Source: Mesorhizobium silamurunense
GTDB taxonomy: Bacteria; Pseudomonadota; Alphaproteobacteria; Rhizobiales; Rhizobiaceae
Assembly: GCF_014843825.1 (NCBI RefSeq)
Contig: NZ_JHQR01000232.1
Coordinates: 1 to 53,200, forward strand
DNA length: 53,200 nucleotides
Direction of reading: 5' to 3'
The translations under genes were made by a program, and so were the position numbers. Of this stretch, positions 1 through 7,274 are shown one piece after another (the first letter of the stretch is position 1; every line of letters begins with the position of its first letter). The notes under the pieces were generated by a model. It was not told the origin of the DNA and searched no databases. It saw only the letters and a list, made by a program, of their open reading frames with translations.

Positions 1-117
1 CGCCGGCGTGTCGGCCAGGATCACCCGGCGGCCAGCGCCGTCGAGCAGGCGCGCCAGATGCAACGCCACCGGCGCCCGCGCTCCGGTGATCAGCACGGTC
101 TTGTCAGCCCCCGGCAT
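1..117 (-). CDS. ATP-grasp family protein, N-terminal fragment (cut by window edge)
   Basis: Only the first 39 residues lie in the window; the rest continues beyond base 1. They begin MPGADKTVLITGARAPVAL and read as the start of a Rossmann-like pre-ATP-grasp domain (beta strand, Gly/Ala-rich turn, helix with HLARLL, second strand VILAD). This opening resembles ATP-grasp enzymes of the carbamoyl-phosphate-synthase or biotin-carboxylase-like superfamily found in Rhizobiales. The ATG at 117 is the only good start. The gene lies 64 bases downstream of the M20 amidohydrolase on the same strand, so the two may be co-transcribed. No catalytic residues are visible, so the family call is tentative. 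Confidence 0.5.
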   Translation of the reverse strand, partial: MPGADKTVLITGARAPVALHLARLLDGAGRRVILADTPA

Positions 118-181
118 CAGGTCTCGCGATCGTTTCCGTCGCGAAGACCGTTGCGCGAAATCGGCGGACTTGGCAATTGCG

Positions 182-1360
182 CTACCTCCCGCCAACCGGC
201 AGCGCGCGCTGGACGACATTGAGGAAGAAGCGGATGCCGATTGGGACGATGGCGTCGTTGAAGACGAAGCGGTCGCCATGCAGTCCCGCGCCCGGGCCGA
301 CATCGCCGGCGCCGATCCATACATAGGCGCCGTCGCCGACGCCTTGCAGCAGGAAGGCGAAATCCTCGCAGCCCATGCTGGGCTGGAACTCCGTCGCGAC
401 GCGTTTCGCACCGACCGTGTCCGCGCCCGCCAAGGCCGCGAGCGCCGCGCCGTTTGGCGGGTTCACCACCGGTGGATAGCCGAGCTTGTAGGTGAGTTCG
501 GCGCTGGCGCCGTGCATCGCGGCGGTGGCTTGCGCTACGCGCTCGATTTCGTCCGCGCAGTGGTCGGAAAGCGCGCGGTCGTAGAAGCGGCAGGTGCCTT
601 CGACCTTGACCTCGCCCGGCACGAAATTGTTGAAGCGGCCGCCATGGATCTGCGTCACCGACAACACCGCCGGCGACAGCGGATCGATGCTGCGGGAGAC
701 CAGCCGCTGGATCGCGGTGACGAAGCTTGCCGCCGCAAGCAGCGGATCGTCGCCCAGATGCGGCATCGCCGCGTGGCAGCCGCTGCCGCGAAAGACGATC
801 TCGAAATCGTCGACGGCCGCCATCTGCGGCCCGGTGCGCACGCCGATATGGCCTTCCGGAAAACCTGGCCAGTTATGGACGGCGAAGACCTGCTCGACCG
901 GGAAGCGCTTCAGCAGCCCGTCCTCGATCATCTTCTTGCCGCCGCCAAGCACCTCCTCGGCCGGCTGGAAGACGAACACCACCGTGCCGTCGAAGCTCTC
1001 GCTTTCGGCCAGCAGCTTAGCCGCCCCGAGCAGCATCGCGGTGTGGCCGTCGTGGCCGCAGGCATGCATGACACCGTCCTTGCGTGAGGCATAGGCCAGG
1101 CCCGTTGCTTCCTTGATCGGCAGCGCGTCCAGTTCGGCACGCAGCGCGATCGCCTTGCCGCCCGCGCCTCTGGTCAGCGTCGCGACAAGCGCGGTGGCAC
1201 TGACATCGGTGTGGACGGTCAGGCCGAATTCTTTGAGCTTCGCCGCGACGAACGCTGCTGTCTCATGCTCTGCGAAGCCGAGTTCCGGATTGGCGTGGAT
1301 CGCTTGCCGCCAGCCGATCACCTCGGGCACGATGGCCGCTATCCTGTCGTTCTTCCGCAT
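182..1360 (-). CDS. M20 family amidohydrolase (hippurate hydrolase/aminoacylase-like)
   Basis: The 392-residue product has the usual length of M20D amidohydrolases, which hydrolyse N-acyl amino acids with a di-metal centre in the cytoplasm. Visible motifs are HACGHDGHTAML (metal ligands), PAEE (catalytic Glu pair) and a C-terminal MGCEDFAFLL metal-binding segment. I chose the ATG at 1360 (MRKNDRIAAIVPE); a longer in-frame reading from 1462 adds an Arg-rich leader unlike the family and runs toward the divergent AraC gene. Substrate cannot be told from sequence; N-acyl amino acids, hippurate or indole-acetyl conjugates are all possible. The adjacent divergent AraC regulator may once have controlled it. 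Confidence 0.88.
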   Translation of the reverse strand: MRKNDRIAAIVPEVIGWRQAIHANPELGFAEHETAAFVAAKLKEFGLTVHTDVSATALVATLTRGAGGKAIALRAELDALPIKEATGLAYASRKDGVMHACGHDGHTAMLLGAAKLLAESESFDGTVVFVFQPAEEVLGGGKKMIEDGLLKRFPVEQVFAVHNWPGFPEGHIGVRTGPQMAAVDDFEIVFRGSGCHAAMPHLGDDPLLAAASFVTAIQRLVSRSIDPLSPAVLSVTQIHGGRFNNFVPGEVKVEGTCRFYDRALSDHCADEIERVAQATAAMHGASAELTYKLGYPPVVNPPNGAALAALAGADTVGAKRVATEFQPSMGCEDFAFLLQGVGDGAYVWIGAGDVGPGAGLHGDRFVFNDAIVPIGIRFFLNVVQRALPVGGR

Positions 1361-1460
1361 TGTCCGTCTCCGTGTTCGAATGTGCCGATCTAGCCTGCGT
1401 CGTCGGCTGGCGTCTTGAACGGGATTGACGGGCAGGGCGGTTTCGCGAAAGGCTGCCTTC

Positions 1461-2295
1461 ATGAGCGACGCCAGCGAGCAAACGGAACGCGAAGCGGCAA
1501 GGCTGACGCAGCATGAAGGCCTGGGCGGTCTCGAAATGCTCGCCGCCCGCTATCGCGACCATGCCTATGCGCTGCACACCCATCCAACCTGGGTGTTCGG
1601 CGTCGTGGTGGCCGGCGTCGAGAAGCTGCGCATCGGCCGCCGCCAGCATCTGGCGCCGGCGGGCTCGATCATCATCGTCAATCCGGAAGAGCCGCATGAC
1701 GGTGAGAAAGGCGTTGCCGCCGGCTGGGCCTACCGCACCTGCTATCCCGATGCCGTGCTGATGGCCGAGATCGCCGAGGATCTGGAACTGCCGGGATTGC
1801 CGATGTTCGGCGAAGGCATTGTGCTCGCGGCCGATCTGGCGCGGGCCTTCGTGCGGGCGCATCGCCTGGCAGGACAGGCGCTGGAACAGGAAGCGGCGAT
1901 GCTGGCGGTGCTGCGCGAACTGGTGAGCCGCTTCGGCGACGGCAAGCGCCGCGACCGCGCGTCGGGCGGCGGGAAAACGGCGCGGCGCTTCCGCCTCTAT
2001 GGCGAACTGATCGCCGAGGACCTTGCGGCCTGCTTCGACCTCGCTCGATTGGCTGCTGCGGCGGGGGGCACCCCCCTCCCCGCAGGTCATCCGCGACTTC
2101 CACCGCGCCGCCGGCATGACGCCCGGACAATATCTGCGCGACCGCCGCATCCGCGCCGCCTCGACGCTGATCAAGACCGACATGCCGCTGGCCGAGATCG
2201 CCGCCGCGACCGGCTTCGCCGACCAGAGCCATCTCACCAGGGTGTTCAAGACGATCAAGGGCTTGTCGCCGGGCGCATGGCGCGCCGCGACGTAA
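1461..2295 (+). pseudogene. AraC family transcriptional regulator, frameshifted
   Basis: The first part (ATG 1461, MSDASEQTEREAARL) holds an AraC-type cupin ligand domain (HTHPTWVFGVVVAG, then a NPEEPHDG strand). The DNA-binding part with the second helix-turn-helix (AEIAAATGFADQSHLTRVFK) lies in the next reading frame and ends at 2295. The frames join at a run of six C at 2071-2076; removing one C restores DLARLAAAAGGTP followed by SPQVIRDFHRAAGMTP, a continuous AraC domain. So this is either a real one-base insertion or a sequencing error in the homopolymer. It is divergent from the M20 amidohydrolase over about 100 bases. If the frame is truly broken, the product would lack the DNA-reading helix. 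Confidence 0.8.
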
Positions 2296-2324
2296 GCCCA
2301 GCGTTTCGGTGTTGCTGCGGTGGA

Positions 2325-2828
2325 CTACAGCTTCGCCTTGATGCGTTTCATCTTGCCGCTTGCATAATCGCCGTAGCGCAGCTTCGACTTGCCGTGCCGA
2401 TCCTTGAATGTATACCACTCGCCGTCAGGCAACTTGCGTTGATAAACGACCTTGCCCGCCTGGCGGTGCTCGAAGCAGGCCATGGACTTCTTCGATCCCC
2501 ATGTGCCGTACCACGTCGCGCGATAGCAGAGCTTGCCGCCGCCCGGAATGAACCATATGCCGTCGCCATAGCCCGGCTTGCCCTTGTCGGAGGTCCAGGC
2601 GTCGAGCTGCCGCTGCTTCACCGCAAAAAAGGCGGCGCCGTTCTTGCCCCATAGCCACGAGTGGTTTTGATATAGCTGGTAGACGCCCCCGTCGGAGACG
2701 ACGGCGGCCTTTGACGCCTGGGCGTCGACCTTGTCCGCGGCCTTGGCCATCGCAGGGGCCTGCGAGCCGACAGCAAAAACGGAGCAGGCAAGCACCGCTC
2801 CGACAAATTTATACAACACCCGTTTCAC
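2325..2828 (-). CDS. DUF995 family secreted protein (copy 1)
   Basis: The 167-residue protein has a Sec signal peptide (KRVLYKFVGAVLACSVFA, then AMA) and a mature DUF995-like domain of unknown function. Landmarks are the WLWGKNGAAFF strand, a WF..GGGKLCYRATW segment, a second Cys in MACFEH, and LPDGEWYTFKDR near the end. The two Cys could form a disulfide in the periplasm. It is clearly paralogous to the protein at 11291-11881, which keeps WKNGAAYF, GKMCMELAW, TCYSHR and DPDGEWYDFK. Both copies flank polysaccharide genes, which suggests, but does not prove, a role in envelope glycan production. Confidence 0.85.
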   Translation of the reverse strand: MKRVLYKFVGAVLACSVFAVGSQAPAMAKAADKVDAQASKAAVVSDGGVYQLYQNHSWLWGKNGAAFFAVKQRQLDAWTSDKGKPGYGDGIWFIPGGGKLCYRATWYGTWGSKKSMACFEHRQAGKVVYQRKLPDGEWYTFKDRHGKSKLRYGDYASGKMKRIKAKL

Positions 2829-2960
2829 GCCTTTACTCCGCCAACTGATTTACGCCACGCCTAGACCCGCCTCCAAAGCCGGGCTTTGGAGTTTGTCACT
2901 CTTGAACTTGAAGCTGGAGCCCGTCCCGGAGGTGCCGGAACGGGCACGGTCTCTGCGGCC

Positions 2961-3878
2961 TTACGGCAGGACGTGCTGGGTCACCCGCCAGTCGGGCAGC
3001 CCATAGCCGTTCAGCCACGGCCACGTCTCCTTCTGGTTGAAGTAGACCACCGAGGTCAGGGCCGGGAACTCCGCATAGGACTTGCGGGTTTCTTCCGCCC
3101 ACTTCGTCACATAGTCCTGCTTTCCGACATAGCCGAGCTCGGCCACGATCACCGGCTTGTTGAATTTCGCGACACGGTCGTAGCCGGGCTTCAGGGCCTC
3201 GGCAAAGGTCCGGTCGCGACCGGCTTCATCGTTGTCCTTCTTCTGCAGGCCGAACACCGACAGGCCGATGACGTCCACATAGTCATCGCCGGGATAGTAT
3301 TTCTCCAGGCCTTCCATCCCCTTGGGCGACCACATGTATTTGGCCGCGGGCGCGGCCTTGCGGCAGACATCGACCTCGCGCTTGTAGGCGGCGATCCAGT
3401 CCTTCGGCGCCCAGTTGGCCCAGGTGAAGCGGCCGTTGGTGTCTTCCATTTCCTGCGCCCAGCGGATCGTCACCGGGCTCTTCATCTGTCCGACCAGGTT
3501 GCAGATGGCCTGCATGTTGGCGTCATATTTGCCGCCCAGGATGCCGTTGCGCAGTTCCGGCGGCGTGATGCGCCAGTCCTTCGACCAGGTCCATGGTTCG
3601 ATGGTGATCAGCAGCGAGCGCCCGCGCTGCAGAGCATAGGCGTCGGCCAGCGGCAGCGTCGAGAGATCGACGTCTTCCCAAGGCAGGAAGAGCTCTTCGA
3701 TGGTGGCCGATTTGTCGTTGCTGAAGTCGCCATAGGGATCATAGGAGCCGAATGCCGACGCGGCCGAACTCGTCTGCACCGGGTCCGTTCCCACGGGCGA
3801 TCCTGCCGAAGCCGGCAAGGCCAGGCTGCCGCCGACGATGAGCACTGAAAAAAGTGCGGTTGCTGCGGAGTATTTCAT
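2961..3878 (-). CDS. Secreted GH26-like glycoside hydrolase
   Basis: The 305-residue protein has a signal peptide (residues 1-25, ending ALPASAG) and a single TIM-barrel-type domain resembling GH26, a family of beta-mannanases and mixed-linkage beta-glucanases. Candidate catalytic residues are Glu143 in RWAQEME (acid/base position) and Glu247 in VIVAELGY (nucleophile position); aromatic residues suited to sugar stacking are frequent (EPWTWSKDW, WANWAPKDW). It is divergent from the large GT2 synthase at 4442, with CtrA boxes in between. A hydrolase beside a synthase fits a role in trimming, releasing or length control of the polymer. GH26 is assigned from motif arrangement; linkage specificity is unknown. 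Confidence 0.75.
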   Translation of the reverse strand: MKYSAATALFSVLIVGGSLALPASAGSPVGTDPVQTSSAASAFGSYDPYGDFSNDKSATIEELFLPWEDVDLSTLPLADAYALQRGRSLLITIEPWTWSKDWRITPPELRNGILGGKYDANMQAICNLVGQMKSPVTIRWAQEMEDTNGRFTWANWAPKDWIAAYKREVDVCRKAAPAAKYMWSPKGMEGLEKYYPGDDYVDVIGLSVFGLQKKDNDEAGRDRTFAEALKPGYDRVAKFNKPVIVAELGYVGKQDYVTKWAEETRKSYAEFPALTSVVYFNQKETWPWLNGYGLPDWRVTQHVLP

Positions 3879-4167
3879 ACCCGACCTCCCATAGCTTCAA
3901 CATAGGACGTTGAAGCTCGCCACAGTGTGCCGACAGGAATCGGCACGCTAAACCCAGACAATCGGTCAGCCGACGTGATCTGCGGTTTTTCTGAGCGACT
4001 GGGACCGGCACACTTTTGGCGTGAGGCTGCCCATCAGATCATCCCTCGGGGCGCCTATACCTTGGAGCCCGGGAGACTGTCGCCGCGATACTCACAAATT
4101 CGCGTCAACATTACGATATTAACCCTTCCTGATATAAGAGCCTATGCTGGGCCAGAGTCAAGTGCAA

Positions 4168-4183
4168 TTAACCGTTACTTAAC
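4168..4183. promoter_or_regulatory. CtrA box, full consensus (TTAA-N7-TTAAC)
   Basis: TTAA (4168-4171), seven bases, then TTAAC (4179-4183) match the alphaproteobacterial CtrA consensus exactly. The site lies in the 563-base divergent region between the GH26-like gene (start 3878) and the GT2 synthase (start 4442). The region is otherwise free of genes. Confidence 0.65.
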
Positions 4184-4309
4184 CATATCGGCACGACATG
4201 GTTAACGCCATGGTTGTGATAGAGCCGTCGTTGGTCAGACACCGCGCTCGTCGGAGACCTTGGACCGGCGCACCAAGCCCGCAAGGGGCCGCCGGGGGTG
4301 AGACTGAGG

Positions 4310-4324
4310 TTAACCAGTTCTCAA
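4310..4324. promoter_or_regulatory. Degenerate CtrA-like box
   Basis: TTAA at 4310-4313 is followed after seven bases by TCAA (4321-4324), one mismatch from the consensus. It sits ten bases before the full box at 4334 and could add cooperative binding. It is weak on its own. Confidence 0.3.
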
Positions 4325-4333
4325 GAAGCTTGG

Positions 4334-4349
4334 TTAACGCAAGCTTAAT
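4334..4349. promoter_or_regulatory. CtrA box, consensus spacing (TTAA-N7-TTAA)
   Basis: TTAA at 4334-4337 and TTAA at 4345-4348 are separated by exactly seven bases. The site is about 95 bases upstream of the GT2 start, a position suited to control of that promoter. Further single TTAAC half-sites occur nearby (around 4119 and 4205). Confidence 0.6.
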
Positions 4350-4441
4350 TCTGTTGACTCTCCATTAGGAGATGCTGATTCTGCCGTGGGATCTGAACGC
4401 TTTCGGCCGCAAGGGCGGGAGCGGAAGCGGCGGCGGGTAGT

Positions 4442-6322
4442 ATGAGCGTTTCGGTGGGTGCCGGCATTGTCGGCGGCAGCAAGGGGCGTGCGGGTCAGTC
4501 GGGCGGGGCCAACGCCGGCTTTGGCCGGAAAGGCGCTTATCTGCTGCCTGTTCTATCGTCCAGGCAGCAATCGATCCTTCGGCTCGGCCTCGCATTCTGG
4601 ATTGTCACGCTTTTCTTCTTCTGGTCCTGGTGGCTGCGGCCGCAACACATCGAGCACATCGGACCCTATGCCTTTGCCACCCTCGTGCTAGCCTGGCTGA
4701 CGCTGATGCCGATGTATTTCCTGCTCAACGTTCATGCCTCGCGGAAATCCTCGAAGCTGCACACCATCCCCAAGCGCTCGCGCGTCGCCATGGTGGTCAC
4801 CAAGGCGCCGTCCGAGCCGTTCGCCGTCGTTCAGCGCACGCTGGAGGCGATGCTGGCGCAGGATTATCCGCACGACACCTGGCTGGCCGACGAGGATCCG
4901 GCCGAGGAGACAATTCGCTGGTGCGATGCGCATGGCGTGCTGGTTTCGACGCGGCGCGGTCGCGAGGACTACCATCGCAAGACCTGGCCGCGCAGGACCC
5001 GCTGCAAGGAAGGCAATCTCGCTTTCTTCTACGATCACTACGGTTACGAACGCTACGATTTCGTCGCGCAAATGGATGCCGATCACGTGCCGTCGCCGAG
5101 CTATCTGCGGGAAATCCTCTATCCTTTCGCCGATCCTTCCGTCGGCTATGTTTCAGCACCCAGCATCTGCGACAACAACGCCGACGAAAGCTGGGCGGCG
5201 CGCGGCCGCCTGTTCCCGGAAGGCATGTTCCACGGCCCCCTGCAATCCGGCCATACCGGACGCGGCGCGCCGCTCTGCATCGGTTCGCACTACGCCGTCA
5301 GGACGAAAGCGCTGCGCGAGTCCGGCGGACTTGGCCCGGAACTCGCCGAGGATCATTCCACATCCATGCTGATCAATGCCGCGGGCTGGCGCGGCGTGCA
5401 CGCCATCGACGCCATAGCCCATGGTGACGGCCCTCAGACTTTCGCGGATCTCGTCACGCAGGAATTCCAGTGGTCGCGAAGCCTGGTGACGATCCTGCTC
5501 GAATACACGCCGCAATACTTTCACAAGCTGCCGCCGCGGCTGAAGTTCCAGTTTCTGTTTTGCCAGCTCTGGTACCCGCTATTCGCGCTGTTTGCGCTGA
5601 TGATGTACGTCATGCCGATCTATGCGCTGTCCACGGGACGCAACTTCGCCAACGTCATGTACGCCGACTTCATCTTCTATTACCTGCCCAATTCGGTGGC
5701 ACTGGTCGGGCTGGTGATGATGCTCAAGGCTTTCGGCCTGTCTCGGCCCCTGACCGCCAAGACGCTGAGCTGGGAGGGTACGCTGTTCCTCTTTTTCGCC
5801 CGTTGGCCTTGGGTGTTGTGGGGGACGCTGTCGGCGATCCGCGACTATGTGACGAAATCCTTTGTCGATTTCCGCGTCACCCCTAAAGGCAGCGGTCCGA
5901 AGCACCTTTTGCCCGCGCGGGTATTTGTGCCCTACGTCGTCCTGGCGATCGGGGCGGCCCTGCCGGTGCTGCTCGTCAAGCACCCCTTCGACGCCACCGG
6001 TTTCTATTGGTTCGCCGCCTTCAATGCCTTCCTCTACGGCCTGCTCGTCGTGGTCATCATCGCCAAGCACATTTCGGAGAACAGGATATCGCTGCGCACC
6101 AATGCCACGAAATTCGCATTGCACGCTTCGCTCGCGCTGCTCGCGCTCGGTGTGCCGGTCGCGGGCTTCTACGATCGCGGACTGGAGGGCATCTATGGGC
6201 TGCAGCAGGGTGCCGGCGGCTTCCGCATCGTCAGGATCGCCTATGTGATTTCAGGCGCCGGCATGGGCGACATCGGTTCGCGCAAATTCTACTTCGACCC
6301 GGGCTGGGAAACCCCGCGCTAG
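4442..6322 (+). CDS. Membrane GT2 polysaccharide synthase (cellulose-synthase-like)
   Basis: This 626-residue processive-type family 2 glycosyltransferase has two N-terminal membrane helices (about 45-65 and 76-96), a cytoplasmic catalytic domain and several C-terminal helices. Catalytic motifs are ADEDPAEET, the DxD in AQMDADHVPS (Asp212/Asp214), the acceptor-base motif LAEDHSTSML and QEFQWSRSL in place of Q(Q/R)xRW. It should polymerise a UDP-sugar and thread the chain through the membrane. No PilZ domain is visible, unlike BcsA. An in-frame stop near 4394 limits upstream extension, so ATG 4442 is used although its ribosome site is weak. A 22-codon reading frame (4372-4440) ends two bases before it. 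Polymer identity is unknown; mixed-linkage glucan is one guess given the GH26-like neighbour. Confidence 0.85.
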   Translation: MSVSVGAGIVGGSKGRAGQSGGANAGFGRKGAYLLPVLSSRQQSILRLGLAFWIVTLFFFWSWWLRPQHIEHIGPYAFATLVLAWLTLMPMYFLLNVHASRKSSKLHTIPKRSRVAMVVTKAPSEPFAVVQRTLEAMLAQDYPHDTWLADEDPAEETIRWCDAHGVLVSTRRGREDYHRKTWPRRTRCKEGNLAFFYDHYGYERYDFVAQMDADHVPSPSYLREILYPFADPSVGYVSAPSICDNNADESWAARGRLFPEGMFHGPLQSGHTGRGAPLCIGSHYAVRTKALRESGGLGPELAEDHSTSMLINAAGWRGVHAIDAIAHGDGPQTFADLVTQEFQWSRSLVTILLEYTPQYFHKLPPRLKFQFLFCQLWYPLFALFALMMYVMPIYALSTGRNFANVMYADFIFYYLPNSVALVGLVMMLKAFGLSRPLTAKTLSWEGTLFLFFARWPWVLWGTLSAIRDYVTKSFVDFRVTPKGSGPKHLLPARVFVPYVVLAIGAALPVLLVKHPFDATGFYWFAAFNAFLYGLLVVVIIAKHISENRISLRTNATKFALHASLALLALGVPVAGFYDRGLEGIYGLQQGAGGFRIVRIAYVISGAGMGDIGSRKFYFDPGWETPR

Positions 6323-6423
6323 AGCAATTCCAGGAAAAGTGTGTAACGGTTTTCCGTCCGGAATTGCGCAAAAAACAAAAAGATAGAGCGGTTCGCCGTT
6401 TCCGTGAAACAGTGAACCGCTCT
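6322..6423. repeat. Intergenic palindromic repeat, two-hairpin module (copy A1)
   Basis: The first hairpin (6322-6368) is nested: GCAATTCC pairs with GGAATTGC outside, and GGAAAA with TTTTCC around a GTGTGTAACGG loop. The second (6385-6423) is a perfect 10-base stem, AGAGCGGTTC with GAACCGCTCT, with an inner GTTTC/GAAAC pair. The module begins at the stop of the GT2 gene and may act as its 3' processing or termination signal. A second copy of the first hairpin lies at 23763. The remaining bases to 6686 are AT-richer and hold the promoter region of the next gene. Confidence 0.8.
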
Positions 6424-6686
6424 AGGCCTTCCACGTGCACGCCTGAACTGAAGTCCTGGCCAGCGACCGGCTGCCGGCGGTCGCCAGAAAGATTCAAATT
6501 TTAATAATAATCGATCGAGCGCGGAAAGACGGCGCTCATCGTGTCGTTTGCATGAATTTTAATAAGTCTCCTCTAATATTGCTCGCATGAAGTAAGTGGC
6601 GATAGGCCGCTTGCAGGGCGCGGAAAGAAGCAGAGAAAAAGTATATTCCAGCGCTCCAGAGAATTATTTCACGGCAGGGGACGACA

Positions 6687-7097
6687 ATGAAGAAATTCAT
6701 GGATGGCGCAGCGGTGCTCGCCAAGAAACATGCCCGCGTCTTTGTCGCTATTGCGCTGGTCTCGATGGTGTCCGGTTGCCAGAGCATGGATGCGGGCAAG
6801 ACCGGCTCGATCGCCGGCAACAAGCCAATGGCGAACGCGCTCGGCAAGAAGGTCCATTACGTCAAGACGAAGCGGCTCTACCGGGCCCATCATCGCAAGC
6901 CGTTGACGCAGACGACCAGCGTGACGCGCGTCAGGGAAGAGGCCTATGCAGCCTTCGTGCGGCCGCAGCGCATCCGCACGCCGGCGTCGGTCAAGGTGTC
7001 CTACAGCCTTGGCAGCGTTGGGCCGCTGCTCGGCCACTCGCCCTGGATTTGCGGGCCGAGCGGCTTTGGCCAGCGCTCTGCCTGCCGCGCGCGCTGA
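6687..7097 (+). CDS. Small lipoprotein with C-terminal IC-x-PSGFGQ-x-S-x-C motif (copy 1)
   Basis: The 136-residue product has a lipoprotein signal: a basic N-terminus, a hydrophobic stretch (VFVAIALVSMV) and the lipobox VSGC, so it is probably anchored to a membrane by Cys31. The middle is basic and low in recognisable structure. The C-terminus ends ICGPSGFGQRSACRAR; the same pattern, ICSPSGFGQQSHC, occurs in the lipoprotein at 14713-15069, though the rest of the two proteins differs. The paired Cys suggest a disulfide loop. A good ribosome site (GGGGAC) precedes ATG 6687. Function is unknown; the location points to the polysaccharide locus. Confidence 0.8.
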   Translation: MKKFMDGAAVLAKKHARVFVAIALVSMVSGCQSMDAGKTGSIAGNKPMANALGKKVHYVKTKRLYRAHHRKPLTQTTSVTRVREEAYAAFVRPQRIRTPASVKVSYSLGSVGPLLGHSPWICGPSGFGQRSACRAR

Positions 7098-7144
7098 ACC
7101 GACACAGGCGTTCCCTTTAGCTTGGCCGCCAGCGCCCGGCTCGC

Positions 7145-7243
7145 CTATGTCGAACTGATGGAACGAAAATCCGTTCGGCCGGCGAGCCGGCCGCCTTCAT
7201 GGCTGCCAATGAAGCCGGCGGCTCCGGTCACGAGGGTGGTCAT
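7145..7243 (-). pseudogene. Remnant of an NDP-sugar epimerase/dehydratase (5' end only)
   Basis: A start codon at 7243 opens with MTTLVTGAAGFIGSH, the NAD-binding Rossmann signature of extended SDR sugar epimerases, but the similarity ends after about 15 residues and an unrelated tail runs to a stop at 7145. It lies 31 bases downstream of the GT2 at 7275 on the same strand, so the ancestral operon probably carried an epimerase that was mostly deleted. The deletion point is near 7198, beside a GC-rich palindrome (CGGCCGGC...GCCGGCCG). It is too short to be functional. Confidence 0.65.
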
Positions 7244-7274
7244 GCGCGGGCCTCGAATGAGGACAGCGGCGGGA

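Noticed and set aside
8..1087. Long plus-strand frame (359 codons) opposite the M20 amidohydrolase
   Set aside because: It is exactly antisense to a protein with clear catalytic motifs, and its translation is Arg/Ala-rich without any domain.
2886..3848. Long plus-strand frame (320 codons) opposite the GH26-like gene
   Set aside because: Antisense shadow of a gene with a signal peptide and catalytic motifs; no recognisable product.
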